Source: Anthonomus grandis grandis (Eukaryota; Arthropoda; Insecta; Coleoptera; Curculionidae). From it: a stretch of DNA of 64,000 nt. The notes below the pieces were generated by a model. The model had not been told where the DNA came from, searched no databases, and worked only from the letters and a program-made list of their open reading frames with translations. Where the stretch lies: positions 17,637,614 through 17,701,613 of the forward strand of contig NC_065549.1 in NCBI RefSeq assembly GCF_022605725.1, given 5' to 3'. Numbering within the stretch: position 1 is the first letter of the stretch; the number at the start of each line of letters is the position of its first letter. This document shows positions 21,153 through 34,209 of this stretch, one piece after another. A program made the position numbers and the translations under genes.

Positions 21153-22109
21153 TATAGATAATTGTGGGCCGAAGTGCAAGCACGTAAGTTAAGTGCAAGT
21201 TAAGCGGTATTTAGGCTATTTGTTTTACGAAACAATTTAGCATAATTTAAATACACAACACAAACAAAACAAAATACTCAAATTCAAAATAGTATTATAA
21301 ATCGAATCGAATAATAAAATTTCAGTTTCTGTGTGAAACACCGGCATACTGACAACAAAATGACAATTGACATGACAGTAGGACATGACACGCACACGAG
21401 CGCCACGGACACGGGTGAGTGGGCCACTCCCTAACAATAATTTGACAGCTTCATTAAAGAAATTTCTCTCTTTGTGGTTGCTTTGTGGGGCACACTTAGG
21501 TTACGGAACTTACCCTTTATGGTCAGAAGTCGCTTAAGTGCACATGGCCATCTGGCCTGTTCTACGTAGCAACAGACTAGACCAGGGACGGACTTAACTT
21601 CTTTAAACAATCTACTAAAGAGAGTATCTCAAAGCGATACTACAGTAAAAGTACGCTAGAGAACGAAGCACGAAAGCAATGTAATTCCCAGTTATCGGAT
21701 AATAAAATAAGGAGTAGATAGTATTGTGCACATCTCTAGTGGCAACACTGCTTACGTCATATATATTTGTATCCGTTGCTTGTCATGTGTGACATTTGTC
21801 AGTATTTTGTTTTTGTTTTATTGTTCATTTTGTGTTTGATTTGTTTGTCGTTTGTTGGCTGATGTGGACGACGTTGCTTGGAATCTCTGAAATGGAAACT
21901 GAACGGTAAACGGTTGAACGTCGTCCGGTCCGGCTTCATTTTTAAATTAAATAATAAACATCTCCTACGTTAATGAGCTAATATTGATTTTTAATTTCTA
22001 TGTGCTAAATTACCATACAAGTATTTTTGTTAAAAGAGTATCAGGTTACAAATTTGGCACTGGTGTTCTCATTTTTCTCTAAAAAATTTAAAAACCTGCA
22101 ACAACCACG
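21153..22109. other. Right end of Harbinger and LMF upstream region
   Basis: No ORF recognised. From 21519 on this is the upstream region and 5' UTR of the LMF gene. Confidence 0.5.
21752..21759. promoter_or_regulatory. TTACGTCA (CRE/ATF-like) site upstream of LMF
   Basis: Full 8-bp CREB/ATF-type site about 350 bp before the ATG. Candidate only. Confidence 0.3.
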
Positions 22110-25100
22110 ATGGATATTTTGTCTGTAAGATATACTAGAAATTTGCTTTTGAGAGCCCTGTGTGTAGTGTACCTATCAGCTTTTTTGTCTTTTTACTATC
22201 AAATTCCTGGTAAGTCATTAAATAAATTAAATGTTTCCCATCATTTTGGCAATTTTTATTTTAATTACAGGTTTGTTTGGAGAAAATGGTATTCTTCCTG
22301 CAAGATCCTTGTTGGAGAATAGTAAACATAAAACACTATTTGCTAAAATTCATTATCAACCAACACTTCTTTGGGTGGTGCCCTACTTGGGGTTAACCAC
22401 CACTGCTGGTATGGAACTTCTGGCTCTGTTGGGTGTTTTCCTTTCATTTTCAGGGTAAGTGGTGTCTGTTTACAGCAATATTTAGTTAATGTGGAATAGG
22501 TATTTACATTCTGTAAAGGATTATAGAATTCACACAAGAATTTAGAGAATCTATTGATTCTTTTTACTAATAGGCTATACAGAGTTGATCAGATCAGAAA
22601 AAGATCAAGTTGAGTTGAGAAAATCAGATATTTAATTAAAATTTACTAGAGCAAGAAAATAAAATTTGTGTGAGAGAATAACTCTAACTACATAAAAAAT
22701 GCCAGGAATCTTTACTTAAACATATTTTTTTCCTAGTTTTTTAAAATATTTTCCACAATTTCTAAATTTTTGATTTGAAATCAAAAAAAGAACATAAAAA
22801 TTAATTGTTGAAATTAATATTTAGTATTTAACAAAAATGTTTTATAAACATAAATAAATTAAAATTTAAAGATATGTTTTTGAAGAATGCATCTTATACA
22901 AATATCCTGCTTATTGAGCATTAATTAATAAACTAAAAATTAGTTATTTTTATAATATTTATGTTTATTGCATTATCTGGAAAATATTTGGCCAAATTGA
23001 TCTCAGCATATACCAGTAATGCTCTGAACATTTCTGAATCTGAACTTCATGAAACATTAAAGATTTACTCCAGGAATATGTTTGAATAGTAATGCTCAAC
23101 AAAATAAAAAACATGTGGCACATAAATAATAGCAAGTAAACCATCTTAATTACTATATCTATTAAAATTATTATTTTTATATCTTTATTTTATATTACAC
23201 TGATTTTATATTATAAGATTCTCCAACCAAAATTAATTTGGAATTTTAGTCAATCATAAATATTACAGTAAGATTTGTAGGCTTGATAGGAACAAAAAAT
23301 TAATCTAATTGTAAATTTCATTTAAAAAAACCATCATGTTTTTTTAAATGAAATTTATGTATTCCTTTTTTCTGTGTAAATTCTATTTACTTAATTGTAA
23401 ATATAAACTATGTAAGTAATATTTCCAATACCCATCCTACCAAAATGAGTCTTTTTTTAGATGTGTATGTTTTTGTTTTTAGAATAATATCTCAGAAGTT
23501 CTGCATTGTGCCAATATTCACAGCACTATGGTCTCTGTACTTCTCTCTATTTCAAGTAGGACAAGTATTTACTTCTAACAACTAGTAAGTATGGGAAAAT
23601 AGTCCAATAAATCTTTTAACTATAAACTTAATATGCTTAAAAAATATTTGACCTTGTGTTCATTATGAAGTCATTTAGGTATAAATAATTAATAATATTC
23701 TTACCTTACTAATACTATCAAATATCAGTGAATATTAAATTATTAAAATGTCAGATTAAATTTCTAAAAAATTATCTCTTATTTTTTTAAAATATTATTT
23801 CTTGTAATGATGAGTTTCTATTTTCAGTGATGAATTTCTTCTTGAAGCTGGATTTTTAGCCATCTTTATGTCACCTCTATTTCCAAACCGTCGAAGGACT
23901 AAAACTTCTACATTAGATTCAATCACATTTTGGATGTGCAGATGGTTGTTGTTCAGAATATTGTTCAGTGCCGCATTAGGAAAATTATTAAGTGGATGTC
24001 CCAAATGGTGGACATTGACAGGTGTTTATATTAATGATTTTTTCTAATGTTCAGCACTTATTCAATAATTTTTAGCCTTGGATCACCATTTTGAAACTAT
24101 GCCTCTACCAAACCCATTTTCATGGTATGCCCATCACTTACCAGCTTGGGTTTTGAGGCTATCCACAGTTTACACTAATGTGTGTGAATTGATTGTTCCT
24201 TTTACATTTTTCTTACCTATTAGGGCGGCCAGAATTACTGCATTCCTATTGGAGGTAACTTAATTTTCACTCATCTATTATAAAAAAAGTTATAATCGAA
24301 ATCATTTTTTTTGCAGGCTTTTCTTCAGCTTTGTATCTTGGCAACAGGCAATTATGGGCATGCCAATATGCTTGTACTCACTCTCTTGTTGACACTTTTG
24401 GATGATAACATATTTTATAAAAGGAAAAGGATAAGCTCAAAAATGGAAATTTTGGACAAGACTTTAAATATTGGTCTGTGGGCTGGTATTGTTTTTGGAG
24501 TTGTTAAATTGTATGGACTAGTTTACAAGGGTGGTATATTGGATGCACATATTAGTAAGTCTAATAAAATACCTTCTACATATTTATTTTGTCTTCTTGA
24601 TGTAAATGTCATACAATATTTTCTTGACATCATTAAACAGGGTGGTTAATAATTGATATACTGTGGTGGCCAAAAGTATGGAAACTTTTTTAATTTGTAT
24701 TTTTTTTTAAGAAACCAGGAACTATAATAAAGTTACTCATATTGTGATAGAGTATATATAATATATTACCTAACTTACCATATTAATTTGAAATTAAACG
24801 TATTATAAAAAGAAAATGAAATAAAATTAATATTTTCTTGGCCAAAAGTTTGGAAACTGAAGGAAGTTATTTATATAAATTACATCTAAATTAAAATCTG
24901 CTAATATTTTGTGGCATATCCCTCCAAATTTATTACTTCTCTACATCTTTGTGGCATAGAATCGACAAGTCTTGCACAGTCTTTACTGGAAATGGCAGCC
25001 CACTCAGTTTGCAGTATTTCCCACAGTTAAGCCTTGTTTGAAATCGAATGGTTTCCAAATGATCCCATAAATTCTCTATGGGATTCAGATTTGGGGACTA

Positions 25101-28100
25101 GGAAGGCCAATTCATTAAAGCAATGCTCTGTTCATTTAACCAGTTTTTGACAAATTGGGAATTGGTGTTTAGGGTCGTTGTCTTGCAGAAATAACCATCT
25201 CAATGGCATTTCCTCCTCAGCATAAGGCAACATGTTGTTCTCCAATATGTCTTTGTATAGAAAATGGTCCATTATTCCATCAATTTTAACCAGGGGGCCA
25301 ACACCTGATCGGGAGAAACAACCCCACACCATTACGCTTCCACCATCATGTTTTACCATAGGCATTTGGTATTTGTGGCTGTACCTTGTACCTTTTGGTC
25401 ACTAGACATAACGTCTCCCGTCACTCCAAAATAATTGAAACTTACTTTCGTCACTAAACAATACAGTATTCCAATTTTGGTGAGGCCAGGTAAGATAATC
25501 TCGTGCAAATTTCAAGGATCCTTTCTATTTGTCTTTGATATTAGTGGTTTCTTTACAGCAACTCTTCCAAAAAGCCCCATTTCATTTAGCCTTCTTCTCA
25601 CCGTGCGAGCAGACACAGAAATCCCCATTTTACTTATTTCTCCAGAAATATGTATAGAAGTTTTCTTTGGGTCGTTCATCGATATTCATTACCTTCATAG
25701 CCCTTTTGGACAACTTTCTTGGTCTTCCTTGCTTGTGGGCTACCGAAACATTTCCTCTCTCTTCAAATTTTTTAATTATTTTTGAAACAGTGCCTTTTAA
25801 AATGTTTAAGTTTTTACTTATTTCAATTTGTTTATAACCCTTCTGGTATAGTTCAACTATTTACTTTTTAAATCACTAGATAAGTATTTACACTTAGGCA
25901 TGATGTCTGTCTTCACTCAAACAAAATTGTACCGTTAAACAGCTTGTAGTAAACAATTATTATGATTTTATTAAAGGTTTCCATACATTTGGCCACAGAG
26001 AAATAACTCCTCTTTCATCAAAACTAATAAACAACACTCTTTTGCTTTACCTCCATTGGAATTTCTTTATTTGCTGACAAGCTGTTTATTTATATTTTTG
26101 AGAGTTTTCACATTGCAATATTTTCTGCATTTATTGAAAAATGTAAAAAATATTGCAATATGTATGTTGTAGATAGAGGTTATTATACTTAAACCAAACA
26201 AAAATCATCTTATTCACATATTACTTGATTGCATTAGTCAACATTGATGGAACACTGGCATATTGTTTTATCACATACTTTTTTGTTAATTCTGGTTTCA
26301 CTGAAGTTTCAAAATGTTTCAAGCAATTTTAGTCGATAGTATGCCTTAATATATAATATGAATTGATTTTATTTAAAAATTGGGTATTAGTTTTTGACTT
26401 GGAACATTAAAAGGCTAGAATTAGCATTGCCATGGAACCATGGGCAGTTTGTTTGCTTGCAACAAATACTGTACAAATAGCACAAAAACACTTTATATTA
26501 TCATAAAAAAATTTTCACTTATTTTGACAGGCACAAAACAATACTATTGTTCTTTTTAATAAAATATGAAACATTTTTTTCAATAACATATAATAAGGTA
26601 TCCTATAAAGAAGTCAATATTCAAAGTTAAATGAATATAGATAACATATATTGGAGAAAAAAAGGGCAAGAACATTGGAACGCTCGATCTCATTGTTGAT
26701 GCTACACAATGAATCTTTACCAGTGCCGTCGTCAAAAAATATTTCCATGATAAATATTTATTAATAATAGATTGTGCTTTAAGTATTACTTTTTATGATC
26801 CCTTTATATGTTTTTCTTAAGGTACTTCATTACTCTAATGAAGTACATTTTTTTACATTTTTCTTCTTAGACATCAAAAAACCATAAAATCAGTCCTGTT
26901 AATAAAACCGTGGACAAAACTAAATTTTTGTCATTGTAACATTCACAAAAACACTTAAATGATACTTTTTTCCCTTTTCAACTAACAACTGAAGAAAAAA
27001 ACGAAGAATTTTACAAATGCCTAATGTAAACACAAAGCCATTTGACAAGATGACAATTCGGGCATCACTGAGCTTTTGCTTGCTCTGTTGTCATTTCAAA
27101 TTTGTAATCCAAAATTCAACACAAATAAGTTAAATTAACATTATTATATTTGTTAATATGCTTATAGCAGAAAATTTCCTCTTTTGAAAATCTGTGTAAA
27201 CTTGATAACAGAGAATCGGTGAATATTTTTGTAAACAAAACACCCCCTTGCCTCTGAGCAAATGTTGAACTCAATCAAAGTTGTTGTTTACTAATTCTAG
27301 GATTTCAATGTTCTAAGGTTTTTGAGAAAAAAACAGAATGCATGCACAATTCAAGAAAAAGAAATCAAGATGTTTGTAACTTGTAATACCAAATGTTCGG
27401 AGCGGCTTATAAGATTTACTAAAACTGAGAGGAAGTTTATAGTAACAAGGCAAGTCGAAAGATCTCTTATGTCTGAAATTGAATAAGTTATTAAAAGTTT
27501 TAAAACTCCTTGTGGTACATTCTCGGAACTAGCTTTAAATAATGCTTAGAATTTACGAATAGGTTTTACAAAACTCATAGAAATGTGTGAAACTTTATAG
27601 ATCCTTTCCTTTTAAAAGAATACCTCCTTCAAATTATAATAATAATATATATTCAGCAGATAAATCATTCATACATTATAACATTACAAAATAACAACTG
27701 CGTAACCGCTAAGAATACCCAATGCACAATGGTATTTTAAAAATACTGTGTGAGCATTTCCTGTCTATCCAAATTAATTAATTAAAATAAAAACAGTTTT
27801 TAAGAAAATAATATATAAACAAAAGTGATTCAAAAAATAAAATAGAATTAAATTACATTAGGGGAAAGAAAGGGAAAAAAACAGGAAGAAAAATAAACAC
27901 TGTACTACTATGTGTATCATACTAACCACGTGACGTTATCATCTAATATCCAGTCGTGGATTGTGTTTTTAATTTTGTTATAAGGTTTATTTCTGAGTTC
28001 TACGGAAAGTTGAATATAGATTTTTGCTGAGGTATATGTTAAAGTTTTTTGACATTTAGTTTTTGTGGTCTTTGGGATAGTTACATTCTTATTTAAACTT

Positions 28101-31100
28101 GTCTAGTGTTCTGATTGTGAGATACGAAAAGCAAGTAGTGTGGATTCTTACACAGAACCCTAACTACTGCTTTCAAGCATATTTGATTTACTTGCAACAA
28201 TCTAGCTTCTCTAAATAAAATATCCGAGGGATACAATTTTGGTTTGTTAAACATTACCTTTAGAACATATTTTTGGGTAATCATAAGAGGTTTCAGGATG
28301 GTCTTACTTGTTCCGCAACATGCTGTTATGCAATAGTTTATAATTGATTCAACCAGAGCTTGATAAATGGTCGTAATGGTCTTTTTTTGCATAAATTGTC
28401 TTAATTGACGAAATTTATAAATAAGTTTCCGAACTCGAGTGGAAATATACTCAACATGGTGGTGTCACTTGTCGATGTTTCGATCTCTCTGAGATCATCC
28501 TCAGGATGCTAAAAGATACATAAAAAATAAATAAAGTCATTAAGCCAAATTTTAAACAATTTAAATCACATTGAATAAAATTAATTATTTTGAAGAATTG
28601 CTTTTCTAGTTTTTTTTTCATTTAGTTGTGATTTATGTCGTAATAACCAATTCTTCAAAATAATGAATTTTATTCAACGTGATTTTAATTGTATAAAACT
28701 GGTTCAATGATTTTATCCAATTTTAATGTATCTTTTAGAGTCCTTAGGATGACCCATAGAGATCGAAACATCGACAAAATATATAATTGATCGTCTGAAG
28801 TAGTTTTTTTGACCTATATCCAACAAAAGCAAAAATGCAAACACTTTTACATTTGAATTTAATATATTTAAAAAAATACTTATTTTATTTTAGCTTTTTC
28901 CAAATCTCAGTTTAACAGTCTAGTAGAAAATCACCTACACCATGTTATTGCACTAGCAATAATTTCATTGGGTGTCACCGTTATTGTGTCCCTGTGGCAG
29001 ATTCTATTTAATAAAAGTTACAATGGAAAACGAGTTACGGGACTGATCGGTGCCATTTTTTATACCGCCGTCGCATTTTTCCTATTGGTTTCGAGTTCGG
29101 TAAGTATGAAGTAAATGTGGAACGAAAGCTCGCTAAGATTTTACCCACTTTTAATAAGAACTTGACAATATTATTTTCTTTTATTGCGTTTTAGACAGCA
29201 TTATTATCAATGCATCCGAAAACAAACTCCACCGTAAACGCAGCTTTGCGAACAACATTTAACAGGTTACATAAAGCGCATATTGTAAACCATTATAATT
29301 TATTTCCCGTGATGCCGGGGAGCGAGGGTAGACCGGAAATTGTACTGGAAGGAGCCAAAAGCTTAGACGGACCTTGGAGCGAATATAATTTCCTATACAA
29401 ACCGGGAAATGTTAATAATTCCTTAACTTTTGTTGGTAAGTTGTGTACTTAATTGGTATTTGAAAATCGTAGTCTATATGATTTTTAAGTGCATATAATA
29501 TACTGGGTAATTCGCAAAGATTCTTTTTTATACACCAAAACTTTAAATACTACTTATTCTTAAAAAAAAATTGTTTAAAACCTTTATTCATTCAGCTCGT
29601 TTGTTCTCGTGAGGTTTATTTGAAATTCATTGAGTAAAGGAAAATAAGATAAATACTTAAAAAACATTTACAAAACAGTTTTACCACTAACCAAAACTCT
29701 TAAGATGTTAACGTTGTTAGCGAAACACGTGTCGAGAGTAAAATAAAAAGGTTTGATTAGTGGTAAAACTGATTCGTGATTTAAAAAACAGTTTTTAAAC
29801 TTTGGTGTAAATTCTGTTTTGTTTTTAAAATAAAATGATAAATAAATATGATGATGAGTAAATCTTAGTTGCTTATAGTCCTATGGTTAGAAGGTTTGCT
29901 GACACTCAAATAACCAAAACTCTTTATTTTATTCTCGACGCATGTTTTGCTAACAATACGAGCATCTTCGGGGAGAAGTTTTATGATTTTAGTTGCTTAT
30001 GTATATACCGACCCGGCCAACGAAGGCCATTTATTGCGGAAATCAATGTATTAGCTTGCAATAACATGTTTAAGCCACAAGTTAAAGAGAGAACAACGAC
30101 GTTTCTCTCCCTCGTACTAACTATAGAGCGACTAAAATTGAACGTGAAAAATGGCCGAGACGGGCAGCGTATTGCAGTTCCCTTAGCGGCAAGCGCAAGT
30201 CAGGAATCCGTGGATTCCCTTTGTTATTTTTTAAACTCAAGCTTTGCCTATTTTCTGTTGCATGTTAATTCATGAGTATTCCTGTATCCAAAAAAGAAAT
30301 TTGCTAGACGTGTCATATCAACTTTTAACTGTATTTTATTCTTTATTATCAAAGACCTATAACTAAGGGATTCAATAAATGTTAATAGTATAATTTATGA
30401 TTTCATACCGGTTACGCTATTGGAAAGTCTCGTTTTTTATGTTACATTAAGAAGAAGTATCACAAAAATAAAACGAAAAAAGGAAATGTAATTTATAAAG
30501 TTTTTATGGAAAATGACTTGTCACCCAGAAATGTCAGAAATATACCAAAGTATTCACCATAAAAGTACAGTCGTCTGCTCAAAAGTTTTGTTTAAATCTT
30601 GCTGGATACTCTAGGGAACTAGTGCGGGAATCATATAAACCAAAGATTGTCAGTTCCCTTTGGGGCGGCTGTCCTAGGACATATTTATTCAATGTTTCTT
30701 TTTAACTGAATATTTTAGTCTTTGTTTTTTAAGGAATTGTTATTTTGTTTCCGTATTTTAGCTAGTCTGGGGCGAAACACGTGTAAGTATTAAAATAAAT
30801 TAATTCCCTATTCATATTTAAAATTGTTTTAATTGCATTGAATCTTGTTATTATTATTATCCACGTATCATTAAACACCAAGCCAAGCTTTTTGGTCGAA
30901 ATTATTACACGAACGTGTTGGTAAGTTTATGATGTCTTCTGGAAAACAGTTAATGAAAACAATATTTTTTCATTTGATAACGGTCTTACTGTTATAGGGA
31001 GGTGATTAAAGTATTTCTTACTGACTTACAAAATTTTGTATAAAAGGTATTAGGTTAATTTTAAGAGGAAGGAATTTGGTTGGTATTGAAAGTGAAAGAG

Positions 31101-32510
31101 GATTATTTTTTATGCATTTCACAAACTCATCTTGAGTATAAATGAGCCAATTAACGCAAAATAGACCTTTTGCTATATTTTTATTAAGTTCACTTCTAAT
31201 AGCCCTTGCAAAAGATTCAAACCCTAGCTTTAATTTTAAAAATTGTTTGACATGCAATAACATCAAATTATATTTTATTAGAACCAAAAATTTAATATTT
31301 TTTAGCAAAATAAGCTGTGTTCAATAGTACATTGTCAATCTAACATTTCAAGTGTAAATTATTAGTTTTTGATACGTTAAACGGTAAAAAGTTCATCATC
31401 ATTCATGAGTCACATCATCTTCTTATAGTTGCTAAATCTTCATTTATCCTTGAATGGAGAATATTTACATTTCAAGGTATCATCATTAAACAAAATGCAC
31501 TAATTATTAACAAATATTCTTTATAATCTATAACTTGATCTCCAAATATTACCATCTGCAATTTGTTTACTAGGTAACACCTAAACCGCTGCAATATGCA
31601 TCCTATAAGTCCAAAGACAGTATATCCTGCGACAGCCAAAAGCTTTTGCAAGGTTATAAACTACTACCATGGGAGAATCTACATCTTTAGGCTTCTATAT
31701 AACTTTAAAATAGTTGTATGCCTTGCTGTGTATATTTTTATCTTGAGGGTGACAAATAGACCAGATTTTAGTGTCCATTTTAAGTGACCCTCATCGAACC
31801 ATTTCATATGTTCTTACATATTGTTTGCTATCTTAAAAAAGTTCCCCTTAGGGTCCAACGGCAAGTCAATTTTTACAGTTTTAAATTGTTTTTAACCCCC
31901 TTTGTTTTAATAATAGCTTTTGTATATTTGAGACTTAAAAATTAACATTTTAGCTCCTTACTCTCCAAGAATCGACTGGCAATTGTACTGGGCAGCTCGC
32001 AGTTCATATGATAAGCAACCTTGGCTACTATCCCTAACTTATCATCTTCTTACGGGAAATACACAAATATTGAATCTCATTGATAGGCAAAATTTGCCTT
32101 TTGCCAACCAACCTCCAAAGTATATTAGAGGCATTTTGTATAAATATAAGTTTACCACTTGGAGCCAGAGGTAAATAAATGTTTTTTTTACTTACGTACT
32201 AGTATTTTTTTAGTTAAGTTCATTAAAAATCCTCATTATCGTTAATCTTTTCAGATCTAAATCTGCTTGGTGGATACGAGAACGAGTTAGCGAATATTTC
32301 CCGGCATTTTCCAAAGATTCGCCAGCATTAGAAGACTTTCTCAAAGCGAGAAACTTGCTGCCAACGAGGAAATCAATCTCTGCAACTTCCGTAATGGACA
32401 AGGGACTGGAGGGTTTAAGATCTGTTGTAAATAGGGTAGATGCTTCTATGTTATTTTGGTCTATTCTTTTAGCGGCATTTGCTATTCTTACCAGTGGCTC
32501 TTTGTTTTGA
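22110..32510 (+). CDS. LMF2: Lipase maturation factor, LMF2-like (10 exons, 638 aa)
   Basis: ER multi-pass membrane protein needed in the LMF family for folding and dimer assembly of secreted lipases. Exons: 22110-22209, 22271-22454, 23483-23584, 23828-24021, 24076-24254, 24317-24554, 28894-29099, 29195-29435, 31954-32170, 32255-32510. Every junction has GT-AG and matching phase; total 1917 nt. Visible features: hydrophobic N-terminal helix (12-30), GLFGENGILPAR (34-45), DHHFETMPLPNPFSWYAHHL near 196-215, LATGNYGHAN (about 261-270), further hydrophobic segments in exons 3-7, YKYKFT (about 543-548), WW at about 559-560 and a C-terminal hydrophobic anchor. Length lies between human LMF1 (about 567) and LMF2 (about 707). 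Introns 6 (4.3 kb) and 8 (2.5 kb) are inflated by TEs, yet all exons are intact. Assignment to LMF2 rather than LMF1 is likely, not certain. Confidence 0.93.
24661..25998 (-). mobile_element. Tc1-type transposon in LMF intron 6
   Basis: Left end CTGTGGTGGCCAAAAGTATG (after TA at 24659-24660); right end is the complement of CTGTGGCCAAATGTATGGAA, ending at 25998. A second TTGGCCAAAAGTTTGGAAAC copy lies at 24837-24857, 177 bp inside the left end, an IR/DR-like arrangement. The right TA duplication has been lost (AGAA follows). Confidence 0.9.
24901..25903 (-). pseudogene. Tc1 transposase, broken
   Basis: Minus strand from ATG at 25903 (MPKCKYLSSDLKSK) with an HTH region (YKQIEISKNLNILKGTVSKI) and a GRPRKLS linker. 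Catalytic blocks: FSDESKFQLFW, then VMVWGCFSRSGVGPL, FLQDNDPKH and SPNLNPIENLWDHL, giving the D, D(34)E set. It ends GYATKY-stop at 24901. Several stops (for example in the HTH and before the first Asp) and at least one frameshift make it inactive. The best open segment is 25132-25365. Confidence 0.88.
25999..27916. other. LMF intron 6, middle part
   Basis: AT-rich intronic DNA without a recognised gene. A perfect 11-bp-arm hairpin, GTACTTCATTA...TAATGAAGTAC, lies at about 26822-26846. Confidence 0.4.
27917..28400 (-). pseudogene. Non-LTR RT C-terminal fragment in LMF intron 6
   Basis: Minus strand: IYQALVESIINYCITACCG, then LKPLMITQKYVLKVMFNKP and LFREARLLQVNQICLKA, the post-catalytic RT region of jockey/CR1-type LINEs. 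After a frameshift near 28093 it runs to VELRNKPYNKIKN and a stop at 27917-27919. Truncated on its 5' side by the foldback element at 28464. Confidence 0.75.
28464..28790. mobile_element. Foldback MITE in LMF intron 6
   Basis: TCGATGTTTCGATCTC at about 28472 and its complement GAGATCGAAACATCGA near 28762-28777 head inverted arms of about 55 bp (through TAAAAGATACAT). A second inner pair (ATTGAATAAAATTAATTATT and its complement) makes most of the element fold on itself. No coding capacity. Confidence 0.75.
29436..31953. other. LMF intron 8 with repeat copies
   Basis: 2.5-kb intron. Inverted copies of a TTGTTAGCGAAACACG-type repeat occur at about 29696-29760 (+) and 29885-29980 (-), and a CAGTTTTACCACTAACC arm at about 29678 is mirrored at about 29752-29771. 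A third, degenerate GCGAAACACGTGT copy lies near 30770. The 130-codon ORF at 29883-30275 shows no protein family features. Confidence 0.5.
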
Positions 32511-33219
32511 TTTCACTTTGACTTTCATAAAGTGAATTTTTAATCAGAATTAACTTTCGGTTCGTTCAGGTAAATGTGGATTAACTTTTCTATTAAAGGA
32601 TAAAACGTGATCAATTTGCCAATATTCTCCCAAAGGGAGCTAATATGTTTTTTTAGTATTTTAAGTGCAATCGCGTCTCGTGTATATGCATATAGTTTTT
32701 AGAAGTGGTGTGGTTAGATAGTAGGTGATAAAATATCGTAAATATTTTTCGCGAAAATTGTCTTGAAAAAAGAACGTTAAATTTTTCATTGTTTTTCTCC
32801 ATATTCTGTTATACTCTTTTTAAACTAATTGCATTTTTTTTAAATATATTTTTTTAATTTCCCATTTTTCACACTCTAAATAACCAAATTCAAACATTTT
32901 TTTTTGCAATCGCTGTTTATTTGTACTAATGTTTTTATGGTTAAGTAAGCTTTTACTTCTTTAATTCACATAATTCATTAATTTTATTTATTGTAAGCCT
33001 TTTTTAAAGTACTTATGAGAAAAGTACCAGCATTCAATCATCTTAATATATATTTATTTATATGTCATGTATTCTTTGTAACTGAATTGTTATCGTAATT
33101 TTTGGTAATAGTAAAAAATTTAGATTAATATTTGTTGTTGTTTTTTTTAATATTCATTTTATTAATGTAAAATCATCGACTTAAACCATTTCTACACTTT
33201 TCGTACAAAAATATATTGC

Positions 33220-33225
33220 AATAAA
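33220..33225 (+). terminator. Candidate poly(A) signal of LMF (AATAAA)
   Basis: AATAAA about 710 bp past the stop codon, in a long AT-rich 3' UTR. Earlier variants may also be used. Confidence 0.45.
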
Positions 33226-34209
33226 GTCCAGAAAGAAATTATTTGAGATTTTACTTCATTACGAGTTTTCGAAAGTTGTGTAGATTGATATAATTTAGTT
33301 TGTTATTCAAAAGGCCATATTTTGAATTTAGTAATGTTGTGACAGGCAAATAATTCTTTTTATATTTTTTATTCGTATGTTCTTCAGAATTTGCCAAAAT
33401 TTACTTGTTTTACTTGAAAATGCTTATATTTATTGACTTAGTTATTTATTACTTTATTTTAAAATTACATCTTATCTACATAAAAGTACAAAAAACATGA
33501 AATGAAATAACTTCCAAAGAAGGTTTCAACAAAACTCATACTCAGCTAAAATTGGTATATAAAATACATAACAAACTAGTGATTCAAGATAGTCTTCATT
33601 ACTAGAAGGCTCTAAATCGATCAGATATTTTTGTAATTTCAAATTAATTTTTCTTCATAAAAACAAATTAAATTACTTCAAATATGCATAGATTGTTAAT
33701 ATTCTTCTTTGTCCTGAAAACACTTTTACAAGATCGCATTTTAAACCTTGTATAAATCGTTTTTAGAATACGCTTCTATATTACTATAGATTAAATACTA
33801 AAACAGCAACTAGTTTGCAAACTACAGGGTTCCGAAAGCTGTTACATCCTGATATTTTGTTTCTGCATGCAAACAGTAACATAGTTTGTTAACCTTATTA
33901 CAAAGATATCAGTGGCGTAGCGTGGGTCATTAAGCCAGGGATGTGGTTCGTAAGGAAGCAGTGCTGAAATATTTTTTTAGGGCCACGCCCTTTTTTTTGT
34001 AAATTTGATAAAATTTATTACTGTTTTTTATTTTTAATGTAAAGAAAGCAAATAAAAAAATATTAGATATAAGTTTTATTTACAAAAAAAAAAGAAAATA
34101 TCCACTTATTCTAACGAAAACAAAACATAAAATAATTTTCTTTAAAACAAAAACATAAACAAACTTACAAACAAAATACATAAAAAAAAAAATAAAAAAA
34201 GAAGAGTTT

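Larger units (their letters stand above)
17333..21515. mobile_element. PIF/Harbinger element with 16-bp perfect TIRs
   Basis: GGGTAAGTTCCGTAAC at 17333-17348 has its exact complement at 21500-21515. The flanking trinucleotide TTT is present on both sides (17330-17332, 21516-21518), fitting the 3-bp target duplications of this superfamily, although TWA is usual. It encloses a DDE_Tnp_4 transposase on the plus strand and MADF and THAP exons on the minus strand. A smaller MITE and a 915-bp segment are inserted in it. Confidence 0.85.

Noticed and set aside
29883..30275. 130-codon ORF in LMF intron 8
   Set aside because: No domain, no conserved blocks, overlaps an inverted-repeat copy; probably chance.
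31018..31308. 96-codon minus-strand ORF in LMF intron 8
   Set aside because: No recognisable motif; hydrophobic/Lys-rich composition as expected of AT-rich DNA.
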